Shown here: piece by piece, positions 25,680 to 33,869 of the stretch
Layout of the letters: every line of letters starts with the position of its first letter
Numbering within the stretch: the stretch's first letter is position 1
DNA from: Cyanobium sp. ARS6
Lineage (GTDB): Bacteria; Cyanobacteriota; Cyanobacteriia; PCC-6307; Cyanobiaceae
NCBI GenBank assembly: GCA_002687115.1
Contig: NYZI01000076.1
Location: forward strand, 1-57,095
DNA: 57,095 bases
Direction: 5' to 3'
The notes under the pieces: generated by a model
Told to the model about the DNA's origin: nothing
The model's database searches: none
The model's input: only the letters and a program-made list of their open reading frames with translations
Program-made: the position numbers and the translations under genes

Positions 25680-26117
25680 ATGATGCAAAAAGACCATGCA
25701 GCTCGTGCAATCGTCAGCGTAGCGGGAATAGTTGTTTTCGCTATGTTCTGCCTGATGGTCCAGCTTGGCCATCAAAAGTGGAACGAACAAACGACATTAA
25801 CAGCCGCTTTTGAAAGCTGCATGGAAATAGCGCCTTTCAAAAGCTCACAACAATCTATTAGTTCAAAAACTACTTTAAATGCGGAAAACCTTCAAGCGCA
25901 TTATGACGAATTCAACCATCTGTTCGATGCAACAGGGCTACCCCCCATCTGGGACGGTCAAAAACTCGTGGCCTGGAAAGAGTATCACCAGGAATCCATC
26001 AAAATTGCAGAGCAGTGCCATCAAAGCCTTGGCATCGCTGATCCGCAAAAAGAGCTGCGGGGCTCTTATTCAAAGCCGGTATGGGACCCAGGCTCAGAGA
26101 TCTGGCAAACCAGATAA
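25680..26117 (+). CDS. Membrane-anchored hypothetical protein
   Basis: The ATG at 25680 lies about 13 bases after AAGGA. The 145-residue product has one N-terminal helix (AIVSVAGIVVFAMFCLMVQL, about 10-29) and then a soluble domain with Cys in AAFESCMEIAP and AEQCHQSLGIAD. LPPIWDGQKLVAWKEYHQE is the most distinctive segment. It is probably a single-pass protein with an extracytoplasmic domain. Family unknown. A TTG at 25659 would add seven residues. Confidence 0.6.
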   Translation: MMQKDHAARAIVSVAGIVVFAMFCLMVQLGHQKWNEQTTLTAAFESCMEIAPFKSSQQSISSKTTLNAENLQAHYDEFNHLFDATGLPPIWDGQKLVAWKEYHQESIKIAEQCHQSLGIADPQKELRGSYSKPVWDPGSEIWQTR

Positions 26118-26356
26118 TCTCCAAGCCGATCTCGCTAGGTGGCATCAGCGCAGAAAAGATGATTGATTCACAAGACATTCATGTATCAAAAGTGAATAAA
26201 CCAGCCAATCAAAGCCTGGATGACACCAATCATGAAAATCTCACTCGATCGGTACTCCAATCCCGAATCGAATGATGCGACCGATAGTGCGACCTGGGCC
26301 ACAATGAACAGGCCAGGGCAGACATCATCGTAAGAATCCAGATGAAGGTGGAGTAG

Positions 26357-26860
26357 ATGGGAATCGTTAACCAACAACCTTTGGAAGGGCTCACCAGAAC
26401 TCAACAACTCGGATTGCGTGATGTTCTGTTGGATGTACGCAATGCAGGGGGGTGGTCCTGGGATCTGCCAGTGCTTCTGAGAGATCGCTGCTGGCTACGC
26501 CTTGACAGGATTCGCCTCAGCCAGCTGATACGACAACTCCCACCGGATGGACGCGATGAGGCGCCTGAGCTATTCCACTACAGAAAACTCAGAGCAGAAG
26601 GAATTGATCCACTGCTTGCTGAACAGAGTTGTTGGCAGGAATTTGGCATGGAAGATTGCCAACGAGCCCTTCATGCATACTGGGCAAGCCGAGATAGGAA
26701 CCACTATGGATGGTCAGCAAACCGCTACAGACAACTGGTAGGTCTCTATCGTGATCGGATTAATCAGGGCATGACGACAGTTCCAATGTTGATTCTTGCG
26801 CGCAGAGAAAGCGCTGAGGAACATCAAATCCACTGGATCATTCAGTCTTGTCAAACCTGA
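26357..26860 (+). CDS. Hypothetical cytosolic protein
   Basis: The 167-residue product (MGIVNQQPLEGLTRTQQLGL...) is rich in Arg, Gln and Trp: LRDVLLDVRNAGGWSWDLPV, LDRIRLSQLIRQLPPDGRDE, WASRDRNHYGWSANRYRQLV. No signal, membrane helix or known domain. It reads as a conserved cyanobacterial protein of unknown function. A hydrophobic minus-strand frame just upstream (26186-26356) may be a decayed membrane-protein gene. Confidence 0.65.
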   Translation: MGIVNQQPLEGLTRTQQLGLRDVLLDVRNAGGWSWDLPVLLRDRCWLRLDRIRLSQLIRQLPPDGRDEAPELFHYRKLRAEGIDPLLAEQSCWQEFGMEDCQRALHAYWASRDRNHYGWSANRYRQLVGLYRDRINQGMTTVPMLILARRESAEEHQIHWIIQSCQT

Positions 26861-27133
26861 GACACCTATCAACGAAATCCTGCTGGTTACACAGTCATTT
26901 AATATCACAACACAAACCAACCTTCAACAAAGCAATTAAAGCATAGTGATCACTATTCAGGCATATCTATTCAAGTAAAAATGTACAGCATAAAACTCAC
27001 TCTATTGAGCGTAAATGACAATAAAATCAACATGATAATTTCAGAGAATAAGCTAGGAATTAAACGGTCGCCTACAGCAATCGCAATCAAGGTCAAAATG
27101 TTACAGGAACAAGTACTAAGCCGATCTTCGACA
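26861..27133. other. AT-rich spacer
   Basis: No gene seen. Together with the following repeat it forms the upstream region of the 68-aa gene at 27188. Confidence 0.5.
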
Positions 27134-27167
27134 GCCTTGCCATAATGGCAGCCTTGGCATAATGGCA
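27134..27167. repeat. Tandem 17-base repeat with palindromic core
   Basis: Two adjacent copies, GCCTTGCCATAATGGCA and GCCTTGGCATAATGGCA, differ by one base. Each contains a near-palindrome TGCCATAATGGCA. They end 20 bases before the start codon at 27188, where an operator or leader structure would act. Confidence 0.75.
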
Positions 27168-27187
27168 GCTAAACACTACGAATACGG

Positions 27188-27394
27188 ATGATTACCATGA
27201 GACCAAGTTTCAACGATTTTAAAACAAACTACGATTCGCAACCAGAAAGATGGAGAAGAAGACTCATGGCAATTTACAAAACCGATCAGGATGCAGCAAT
27301 CGCTGCATGGACATTGATCATGTCAATGGACGATTTAATGCTGGAAATTGAAGAGACAGCACTATTTCTGGAACAAATCTATGCCAAAAAATGA
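27188..27394 (+). CDS. 68-aa hypothetical protein
   Basis: The product (MITMRPSFNDFKTNYDSQPE...) contains RWRRRLMAIYKTDQDAAIAA and an acidic helix, WTLIMSMDDLMLEIEETALF. A second ATG at 27197 is an equally good start. It is soluble and helical with no recognised family. It is preceded by the tandem repeat at 27134-27167 and followed after 20 bases by the secreted-protein gene at 27415, probably in one operon. Confidence 0.6.
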   Translation: MITMRPSFNDFKTNYDSQPERWRRRLMAIYKTDQDAAIAAWTLIMSMDDLMLEIEETALFLEQIYAKK

Positions 27395-27414
27395 ACAATA
27401 GGTTTCGTTGAAAC

Positions 27415-27825
27415 ATGCAAAAAACACCCCCTGAGAAAAGACCAATCAAGCTGGGAAGAAAAATAAACAATTCAATTCACCAAGACATCCTTAAGTTCGT
27501 GATGGCGCTCATCTTGGTAGTAACGTCTCCACGATCAGCCAACGCCATTGTTCAGCAATACAATGTCGTCACTGACGAATTTTATGGCCTGAACGCAGAA
27601 AGGATTTTACTTGTTCAAGATACTGAAACAGCAGATAAAACAGTACTGATGACTGGTCGATGCAAGAGCCGCGCCCCGACAGACCTGTATCTAGAAGATG
27701 ATCCTGTAAACGCAAAAGAAAAATGGTTTATTATCTCTAAAGGAGATAATATTAAAGCTGACCTGGAAATATGCCTTACAGGAAATCTGCCTGCATGGTC
27801 TGAAAAAATATTATCAACTCGTTAA
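27415..27825 (+). CDS. Secreted hypothetical protein
   Basis: The 136-residue product has a long charged N-region (MQKTPPEKRPIKLGRKINNS) followed by a signal-type helix (ILKFVMALILVVTSPRSANA, cleavage after SANA). The mature beta-rich domain has two Cys (MTGRCKSRAPTD, DLEICLTGN). No family recognised. Periplasmic or lumenal location inferred. Confidence 0.6.
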   Translation: MQKTPPEKRPIKLGRKINNSIHQDILKFVMALILVVTSPRSANAIVQQYNVVTDEFYGLNAERILLVQDTETADKTVLMTGRCKSRAPTDLYLEDDPVNAKEKWFIISKGDNIKADLEICLTGNLPAWSEKILSTR

Positions 27826-27994
27826 AGCGAACCAACGCCTCGACGAAATTGAAATAATTCAATTCAAATTGATGATACCTGAAATGGAAAGTTTAATATA
27901 GCCAAGCGGGCTCAATGGCACTCATAAAAATTTAATAACAAGAATGATAGAAGATGAAATCCGTAGCTAAGAAAAAGAAGATTATCAAATCGGA

Positions 27995-28384
27995 ATGAGC
28001 AGAGCAGTCACGTTTTTATCAGATTTCAAAGCTTTTATCAATAAAGGAAATGTCGTTGACCTGGCAGTTGCTGTCATCATCGCAGGTGCATTTGGGAAAG
28101 TTGTGAACTCAACAGTTCAATTAATAATGACTAACATACTGGAACCGTCCTTGGAAGCGGCCAATGTAAAGTCGGTGGCTCAGTTGCCAGGCGGTGATAT
28201 CATTATATCAACTATAAATTTCATTGTAATTGCTTTTGTCTGTTTTATTGTTGTAAGAGCCGTTGAAAAAATGAAGCGTAAAGAACAAGTGGCAGAATCC
28301 AAAACACCTGACCCTCAGGTTGTACTTGCGTCTGCGATCACGCGCCTGACAGAAGTTATGGAGGAGCGCTCAACGAAGAGTTGA
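27995..28384 (+). CDS. mscL: Large-conductance mechanosensitive channel MscL
   Basis: The 129-residue product has the MscL pattern: FLSDFKAFINKGNVVDLAVA with GKVVNS at the pore-lining TM1 (VIIAGAFGKVVNSTV), a periplasmic loop, TM2 (IIISTINFIVIAFVCFIVV) and a basic/acidic C-terminal helix ending LTEVMEERS. It forms a pentameric pore that opens under membrane tension to release solutes during hypo-osmotic shock. Length is normal. Confidence 0.93.
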   Translation: MSRAVTFLSDFKAFINKGNVVDLAVAVIIAGAFGKVVNSTVQLIMTNILEPSLEAANVKSVAQLPGGDIIISTINFIVIAFVCFIVVRAVEKMKRKEQVAESKTPDPQVVLASAITRLTEVMEERSTKS

Positions 28385-28498
28385 TGATTTTATTGGTGTC
28401 AGTTACTCAAGAAAGACTTCTGTTGCTGAACTGATAAGCAAAAGTATTGGCCTCCATACAACAGTTCAGCCACGAGGCATCGTTAAGAGCGGTATCTG

Positions 28499-28693
28499 TT
28501 ATGCAGCCTTACGACGCCGTACAAAGAGATAAGGTACTGTACGCTTGAAGCTTTCGACTGTCTCATCAAACTTCCTTGCAGCTGCAGCGAGCACAGCCTC
28601 ACTGGCCCAGAAGCTATAGAGCTGGACTGTGGTCACAAAGAGAACCGCACCAACAACCACCAAGACAAGACCTGATAACTGACTGAAATCCAT
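28499..28693 (-). CDS. 64-aa single-helix membrane protein
   Basis: The product has an N-terminal helix (LVLVVVGAVLFVTTVQLYSF, about 9-28) and a basic C-terminal half ending RTVPYLFVRRRKAA. By the positive-inside rule the tail is cytosolic. No family recognised. Convergent with mscL. Confidence 0.6.
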   Translation of the reverse strand: MDFSQLSGLVLVVVGAVLFVTTVQLYSFWASEAVLAAAARKFDETVESFKRTVPYLFVRRRKAA

Positions 28694-28869
28694 CGAACGT
28701 AGCCTGCATCTATCTATTAATTAATCATGACGGGCTGGGCTGTCAGCTTTACCGCCGACGGAGTCGCGAATCGTTAACTGAACAACAGGTCCCAACAAAG
28801 CCAAGCACGCAAGGGAGTACATCTACTTATTTACAATACTTCATAAAGGCATTAACTTTTGTTTTTTGG

Positions 28870-29100
28870 ATGCGAGTGATTTCGATAAGTACACTCTGCA
28901 AAATGCAACAAAAAATTGCAGACAAAATATTCATGGATTTTAAGTATACAAGTCCAAATTCAATCGAGCAGCTTCAATCGCTGATAACTTTTAACGATTC
29001 AATCATTCGGTGGTTTTTCTATCTGACAGAGGCCAACAAAGAATTTAAAAACAGAACAGCAGTCGAAGACGAAACATACGCGAAACCACAATCCGTTTGA
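28870..29100 (+). CDS. Small hypothetical protein, first of a two-gene pair
   Basis: The 76-residue product (MRVISISTLCKMQQKIADKI...) contains SIEQLQSLITFNDSIIRWFF and NRTAVEDETYAKPQSV. It is helical with no signal. Its stop overlaps an in-frame TTG (29097) of the next gene, indicating cotranscription. No family recognised. Confidence 0.5.
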   Translation: MRVISISTLCKMQQKIADKIFMDFKYTSPNSIEQLQSLITFNDSIIRWFFYLTEANKEFKNRTAVEDETYAKPQSV

Positions 29101-29714
29101 TAGGCTTCAGGCAAAAGTCAACAATACTGAAAACTCGTCAACAAGACTGGGACCTCATGGAAAATAACTTAAACGAAGAGCTGGCAAATCGATCAATTGA
29201 ATTAAAACAGCTAGCAATAATGACTCCTGACGACCGAATCGCACGAATTGTCTGGGCCAGAATACAAAACGACTTGGAACATAAAGACAGTTTTATTTAT
29301 GGAATCCAGTATTGCATCTCAAACATTTATTTTTTCATCAAGACACAGATACAGGATAATGACCAGACACGTTCTGCGCTCAATAGCTGCTGTCATCTCG
29401 TTGAGAGCTTAGGCTGGAAAACTAAAACCGTATTTGCCGAAGATTCATCGAAAGTTGTTTTTATTGATTACATCAAAGAAGTGGTCGCTCTGTACACAGA
29501 CACAAAACAAAATCACTGCGAAGATGCTCAATGCATACTCGCTATGAACATGATTCACATGGTGATGCAAGATATCGAATATGTCATACAAAAACGACCA
29601 GCGCAGGAGAAGCGCCTGCTATCAGCATTGACAACTGCAGCGACATTACGAAATCAGATGCTCAATATTTTTGGATATCAGATCACAGAAACGAATACTG
29701 ATTCACAGCCATAG
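29097..29714 (+). CDS. Hypothetical helical protein
   Basis: The product has 205 residues from TTG, or 185 from ATG at 29157 (MENNLNEELANRSIELKQLA). It is mostly helical with scattered Cys/His: SALNSCCHLVESLGWKTKTV, NHCEDAQCILAMNMIHMVMQ. No domain recognised and no signal. It follows the 76-aa gene with a four-base overlap if TTG is used. AT-rich codon use is like its neighbours. Confidence 0.55.
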   Translation: MIGFRQKSTILKTRQQDWDLMENNLNEELANRSIELKQLAIMTPDDRIARIVWARIQNDLEHKDSFIYGIQYCISNIYFFIKTQIQDNDQTRSALNSCCHLVESLGWKTKTVFAEDSSKVVFIDYIKEVVALYTDTKQNHCEDAQCILAMNMIHMVMQDIEYVIQKRPAQEKRLLSALTTAATLRNQMLNIFGYQITETNTDSQP

Positions 29715-30277
29715 GCTTCAACTGAAAGTTATTCAATCAACACCCTCCTAAATAAGCAAAAATCTTCAGCTCCAAACAAATCTACACTCCGGTCAAATCA
29801 AAATAACGGTGGGCATAATCAACAACTGAACAAATCACCATAACGCTCCTTGACTTTCACTGGGCTTCCCTTGACCTTGACTTTGCAACCTCTCGGGACG
29901 CTGTGGTTCATGTTCCAACAATGACATCAGCGACTGAAAAGCCAGTAAAAGCCTATAAAAAACGATGCAAAGAATTCATCCTGTTCAATACAATCTAATT
30001 GACAAACAAAAGGTCCCTTTATTAAGAATTATCAGGCAATGGAATAACATTTTTGTCATTGGTCATTAACATCACTTAATTGCGACTCATTCCAACATAG
30101 ACTCTGATGCAGCAAACACAAAAGATAAGTAATAAGGCTTTTAGTTTAACGAAATCAAAGGTGAAAGAACAGGTTCCTCTTACTGCAAGCTGGGACTACA
30201 GCAGATATAAAGCAACTACAAACAATCAACGTTCACTGGTTCGGCTGAACCCCAGGATCCAGCACCCTAATTTTTAG
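29715..30277. other. 560-base spacer
   Basis: No supported gene. One frame ending near 29995 reads LDFHWASLDLDFATSRDAVV but has no start codon and may be a remnant. No hairpin of note. Confidence 0.4.
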
Positions 30278-30613
30278 TCATTCATCGTAGTTACGCGGCT
30301 CAAAGCGACGGGCAATACGGCCTTTGGCTTTGTGCAATAAATCCCGGTTAACTGTGACATTGAATTCATACATTTGTTGATCACTCAATGACTTGATGAT
30401 TAAATCACTCAATCTGATCAGTCCCAGGTCTGAAATATCACTTGGCGACCAATTCCTGAAAAATTCAACCAAATTACATTCACCTGCCTTGACAACTTTC
30501 ACTTCACCACCAGAATGTTGCTTTCTATAATATTCCCACTCAATGCGATCATTAATTTTATTGCTCCAAAGAGCAGATTCACAAGCACTTTTCCATACTT
30601 TTTGACTTGGCAT
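30278..30613 (-). CDS. Hypothetical soluble protein
   Basis: The 111-residue product (MPSQKVWKSACESALWSNKI...) has a segment RIEWEYYRKQHSGGEVKVVK and NLVEFFRNWSPSDISDLGLI, and a basic tail (HKAKGRIARRFEPRNYDE). No signal or membrane helix. Unknown family. Confidence 0.6.
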   Translation of the reverse strand: MPSQKVWKSACESALWSNKINDRIEWEYYRKQHSGGEVKVVKAGECNLVEFFRNWSPSDISDLGLIRLSDLIIKSLSDQQMYEFNVTVNRDLLHKAKGRIARRFEPRNYDE

Positions 30614-30885
30614 TGCTGACTAATGCTCATTGCATGGCTCGTATCACTCTCGACAACTAGCGACTGACAGACAAAGCCTCAATGCATGACTCATGTGATT
30701 TGAAGCGAGCCATCAATTGATCTTAAAATTGAACTGCTTCCATCATGTGAAAGTTCTGATCAGGCATGCCTGCAGGAATCATCAACTCCCATGAGTAGCC
30801 GGTGCATCAAACAGACTCATTGAGTTGAGATTTTTCAAGCTCTCATCTGCCATCCTAAACTCTAGGCATTAAAAGCCCTACAACC

Positions 30886-31464
30886 ATGACAATCACGATT
30901 TACGGAGGCCCACATACACGAGCATCAATCCCTCGTTGGTACATGGAAGAGAAAAAAATTGCTTATGAACTTTTGAACATTGACCTGAGTACAGGTCAGA
31001 ACATGCAGTCTGATTTCCTATCGATCAACCCGTTTGGAAAACTTCCAGCAATGCGTGATTCATCCATCACTGATTCACAAGGCGATCCTCTTACCTTATT
31101 TGAGTCGGGTGCAATTCTGCTTCACCTTGCCGAACATCATGGTGGAGAAGCGACAACTTCCTATGAGAAAGCACTGATCAGCCAGTGGACTCATTTCGCC
31201 AATTCGACTCTGGCATTTGCAATTTTTGTGCCAGACCAGAAAGCAAAAATTCTCCCCAGGTTACTAAAACAACTCAACACGCAATTGTCAAATGGCTTCC
31301 TTGTTGGCGATGCTTGGGGTGCTGCTGATTGCGCAGTGACAGCTTATCTTGCCTACATCAAAATGTTTTTTCCCAACGAAGACCTCAACGAATATCCTCA
31401 GATTACTGCACTGATTGAGAAAACCAGCAACAGGCCTTTGTACAGAAAAGTAATGGGGATTTGA
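30886..31464 (+). CDS. Glutathione S-transferase
   Basis: The 192-residue product has the thioredoxin-like GST N-domain (TIYGGPHTRASIPRWYMEEK, FLSINPFGKLPAMRD with the cis-Pro, LFESGAILLHLAEHH with the Glu-Ser glutathione-binding pair). The all-helical C-domain has GFLVGDAWGAADCAVTAYLA, the usual GDxxSxAD element with W-GAAD here. It conjugates or reduces substrates with glutathione in the cytosol; the substrate is unknown. Length is at the short end of the family. Confidence 0.88.
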   Translation: MTITIYGGPHTRASIPRWYMEEKKIAYELLNIDLSTGQNMQSDFLSINPFGKLPAMRDSSITDSQGDPLTLFESGAILLHLAEHHGGEATTSYEKALISQWTHFANSTLAFAIFVPDQKAKILPRLLKQLNTQLSNGFLVGDAWGAADCAVTAYLAYIKMFFPNEDLNEYPQITALIEKTSNRPLYRKVMGI

Positions 31465-31833
31465 TTAGCTATTTCAACATTTTAAACGAAACAAATCAGG
31501 TTATTTTACCCTATGGACAAACTCTCCTGGCTTTAAAGATTTCAATATATTGACCAGCGTTTTAAAATCTTGAAATCATTCAAACTGCAGCGTATTCCCA
31601 GAGGCAAAACCATAGGAGATCGGTCAATTCATGAAGAGCAGAGAAAACAATTGGTCTTGTTGTCGGTTCGCTCGATCTAGATTGTGAGCAACATTGCAGC
31701 TCGATAGAATCATTGATCAATCAACAGGAACAAGGACCAGCGCCTTGAAGGGCCTGCTACATGAGAAAGCACCATTTTTCATTTTCAACATCAAGCTCGG
31801 AGGTTTGAATATGGGTGTGTCTTGGGATAACTA
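31465..31833. other. Spacer with no gene seen
   Basis: No credible frame. AT-rich at the left, mixed composition at the right. Confidence 0.5.
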
Positions 31834-32028
31834 ATGGATCGATCTCATCCAAAATCGCCCACAACTTGGGTGCTTCCTGTTTCTATTGCCTTCACTGGAC
31901 TTTGTATCTTCGGAGCAGGATTAGTGATCCACGAGCCTCTGGAAAAAATCGCGACTCGTCAGAACCACACCATCATCATTGAAAACAGAACAACGGAGCC
32001 TTTGGTCATTTCGCCCAAAAAACCTTAA
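31834..32028 (+). CDS. 64-aa single-helix membrane protein
   Basis: The product (MDRSHPKSPTTWVLPVSIAF...) has one helix (TWVLPVSIAFTGLCIFGAGLV, about 11-31) and a polar tail with NHTIIIENRTTEPLVISPKK. It is likely single-pass with an external or lumenal tail. No family recognised. Confidence 0.55.
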   Translation: MDRSHPKSPTTWVLPVSIAFTGLCIFGAGLVIHEPLEKIATRQNHTIIIENRTTEPLVISPKKP

Positions 32029-32172
32029 TTCAGAGCGAAAGGGTTGTCAAAAATAAGAGTACTAACATGATGTTGTTAACAATTCAATGGTCTGCCAAGA
32101 GATCAGGCAAAGTACATTTGAGATTATAAAAAAATAAACTGATGGTAACGATAAAAGTTTTGATCGATTCCA

Positions 32173-32391
32173 TTGGATCAGTTCGCAAATTTCCTTGAGC
32201 TTGGCCAGACAAATGGGGGCTCATATTTGCATGCAATGACTTCAATAGTTACATCGATATTGTCTCTCATGAAGCACCAGCTCCCTGAAAAGGAACACAG
32301 AACAGCTATGAAGTCAGCAAGCATCCTGCTGGACAATCCCGGAGCACAACGTCGCGCGGAACACAGTATAAATACTCATTGCCGTACATAA
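32173..32391 (+). CDS. 72-aa hypothetical protein (TTG start)
   Basis: The TTG frame reads MDQFANFLELGQTNGGSYLH, then AMTSIVTSILSLMKHQLPEK and LDNPGAQRRAEHSINTHCRT. The helical middle looks coding, but the start is weak. No family recognised. Confidence 0.4.
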   Translation: MDQFANFLELGQTNGGSYLHAMTSIVTSILSLMKHQLPEKEHRTAMKSASILLDNPGAQRRAEHSINTHCRT

Positions 32392-32430
32392 TGATGTTCA
32401 ATCACGGGTGAATGCACCACCGTTCTGACG

Positions 32431-32517
32431 ATGATTGCGTTTCTGGCCTTGTTCTGGGGTTTTTTACTCACAGTGTATTTCCGGTTCAGAGATGATGAAA
32501 TGAATTCAGACGGCTAA
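32431..32517 (+). CDS. 28-aa membrane miniprotein
   Basis: The ATG frame gives MIAFLALFWGFLLTVYFRFR followed by DDEMNSDG: one hydrophobic helix (about 2-16) and a charged cytosolic tail. Such size and layout are typical of small photosystem- or membrane-complex-associated proteins, but no family is identified. Its stop overlaps the start of the next frame as TAATG. Confidence 0.45.
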   Translation: MIAFLALFWGFLLTVYFRFRDDEMNSDG

Positions 32518-32579
32518 TGCTGATTGCTGTAGCGCTGCTGCTGCTTCTCTCGTTCTGCCTGTCAGACGTCGAGAGATAA
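32517..32579 (+). CDS. 20-aa hydrophobic miniprotein, coupled to the preceding one
   Basis: The ATG lies inside the preceding stop (TAATG). The product is MLIAVALLLLLSFCLSDVER, a single helix with a charged end. Coupling and hydrophobicity suggest a genuine peptide pair, but at this length chance is possible. Confidence 0.3.
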   Translation: MLIAVALLLLLSFCLSDVER

Positions 32580-32756
32580 CCCAAAAGCGACCCTTGGAGG
32601 AAAACCAAGGAAAGACCACAGTGCTGAAAAGCCACTCAACAACATTGCTTATTCACAGACTGAGAGGGTTTGGACAGGTGACAGGCTTACAGAATCAACC
32701 TGAATGGCATTCAGCGGAAGTCATCGCCAGAATCAACACACTCGATGCATGCATCA

Positions 32757-33059
32757 ATGGCGAAAGGCTACTGGCTGGCAACAGGCACCATCAATGATCC
32801 CAAGGGCTTCATGAGTTATGCAGCCGCTGCTGAAGCCTATCTTCAGAAGTGTGGCGCAAAAATGTTCATCAGAGATGCCCATACCGATATCAGGGAAGGT
32901 GACCCGGGCCATCTCACTGTTCTGATTGAATTTCCATCTCTTGAAGCAGCCAAAGCAGCTTATGAAGCACCTGAATATCAGGAGATGATTCATCTCCGAT
33001 CTCCAAACAGCGAAGCCTGCTTAAGCATTCTGGAGGAAGGCGACAAACTTGCCCATTAA
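32757..33059 (+). CDS. DUF1330-family protein
   Basis: From MAKGYWLATGTINDPKGFMS the 100-residue product is a compact ferredoxin-like (dimeric alpha/beta barrel) domain. It shows the family pattern GYW-x-DPxxFxxY, LQKCGAKMFIRDAHTDIREG, LTVLIEFPSLEAAKAAYEAP and PEYQEMIHLR. The biochemical role of DUF1330 is unknown. In-frame upstream codons (32745) add only four residues and I prefer the ATG before AKGYW. Confidence 0.85.
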   Translation: MAKGYWLATGTINDPKGFMSYAAAAEAYLQKCGAKMFIRDAHTDIREGDPGHLTVLIEFPSLEAAKAAYEAPEYQEMIHLRSPNSEACLSILEEGDKLAH

Positions 33060-33196
33060 TTTTATGGATGGCGCTTGACTACGAACGAAAGAGAGCGATC
33101 ACGAATTGACCCGCTTCATTTCAGCCAACTGGCGGACACAACTGATGCAGACATATCGAAAACTGTATGCCAATTTAAAAATCTAATCGCGGTCTC
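33060..33196. other. Spacer upstream of the nested hairpin element
   Basis: A frame running from 33075 into the hairpin (to 33260) is not convincing as a protein gene, because its end is fixed by the palindromes. Confidence 0.4.
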
Positions 33197-33270
33197 GACA
33201 GGATGCGATTGGTCGTCTAGGGCACAACCGGCACTGTCATCCTCTGCAGTGCCGGATTAGACGAATGCAG
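33197..33270 (+). ncRNA. Nested hairpin element, copy 1
   Basis: After GACAGGATGCGATTGG, TCGTCTA (33213-33219) pairs with TAGACGA (33258-33264). Inside lies CCGGCACTG (33228-33236) with CAGTGCCGG (33247-33255) around a 10-base loop. The internal loop is 8 bases on the left and 2 on the right. Copy 2 at 35196 has the same outer stem and flank, but a different, still fully paired, inner stem. This supports a conserved structure, as RNA or as a protein-bound DNA cruciform. Orientation is assumed. No T-run follows. Confidence 0.5.
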
Positions 33271-33384
33271 GTCCGTCAACAAGAAATGAGATCGCTTATT
33301 CAAGCTTAGGGCTAATAAAAGCTACAAAAATAAACCTTATTTTTTAAATGCAAGTGCACTCAGAATAGAAAAAATTCGTTGCGA

Positions 33385-33582
33385 CTACCCTCGACTTATC
33401 TTCGTATTCATCCACTCAATAATATCTTTTTCCAGCCAAACCACTGTGCGCGAACTAATTTGTATCTGCTTTGGAAAACTACCTTTTTCCATGTGTGTAT
33501 AAATAAATGTTTTTCCAACACCGGTCATCTCAATGACCTGTGAAAGCCTGAGAAACCGAGGTGCTCCTGCGTCATTGGTCAA
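33385..33582 (-). CDS. AlpA-type phage regulatory / excisionase-like HTH protein
   Basis: The 65-residue product has the AlpA/HTH_17 layout: FLRLSQVIEMTGVGKTFIYT (helix-turn-helix), then MEKGSFPKQIQISSRTVVWL and EKDIIEWMNTKI. Such proteins activate integrase genes or act as excisionases of cryptic prophages and satellites. No integrase, tRNA or att site is visible near it, so it may be a remnant of a mobile element or a recruited regulator. The structured element at 33197 lies about 120 bases beyond its 3' end. Confidence 0.8.
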   Translation of the reverse strand: MTNDAGAPRFLRLSQVIEMTGVGKTFIYTHMEKGSFPKQIQISSRTVVWLEKDIIEWMNTKISRG

Positions 33583-33623
33583 GATGAATAGTCTTTGATG
33601 AGGACAGGCAAAAGCAGCAAGAA

Positions 33624-33869
33624 TCAGGAATGAACTGTGTCTTGGCTCGAATGTGAGTGACTGCCTCGAGCGACAGCACGGCCGTTTCCTTGATGAGAAT
33701 GCGCAATGCCAAGCTTATGTAGCCTGGAATGCTCCTCAATCTGATCTGTCAACTGCAGGGACCCGGCCCCAAAAGCGGCGTAAATCCCGTAGAGGAGAGC
33801 CCCAAAGACTAAAACCGCCAGTGATCCAATCATCAGATATGCAGAAAGATCTTGGTTAGCAAGCTCCAT
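33624..33869 (-). CDS. PsbN-like small membrane protein with long polar tail
   Basis: The 81-residue product starts MELANQDLSAYLMIGSLAVL with one helix, then LLYGIYAAFGAGSLQLTDQI followed by EEHSRLHKLG. This resembles PsbN, whose single helix is followed by GYxxYTAFGxPSxxLRDPFEEHED. Here the DPF is replaced and a tail rich in Ser, His and Gly (AVARGSHSHSSQDTVHS) is added. PsbN assists photosystem II reaction-centre assembly. This copy would be a divergent paralogue. It lies 41 bases upstream of the AlpA-type gene on the same strand. Confidence 0.55.
   Translation of the reverse strand: MELANQDLSAYLMIGSLAVLVFGALLYGIYAAFGAGSLQLTDQIEEHSRLHKLGIAHSHQGNGRAVARGSHSHSSQDTVHS

Noticed and set aside
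29855..29995. Open frame reading LDFHWASLDLDFATSRDAVV
   Set aside because: Coding-like, but no start codon between the upstream stop and the readable part; kept only as a possible remnant.
33075..33260. 61-codon plus frame running into the nested hairpin
   Set aside because: Its C-terminus is encoded by the palindromes; the structure is the better explanation.
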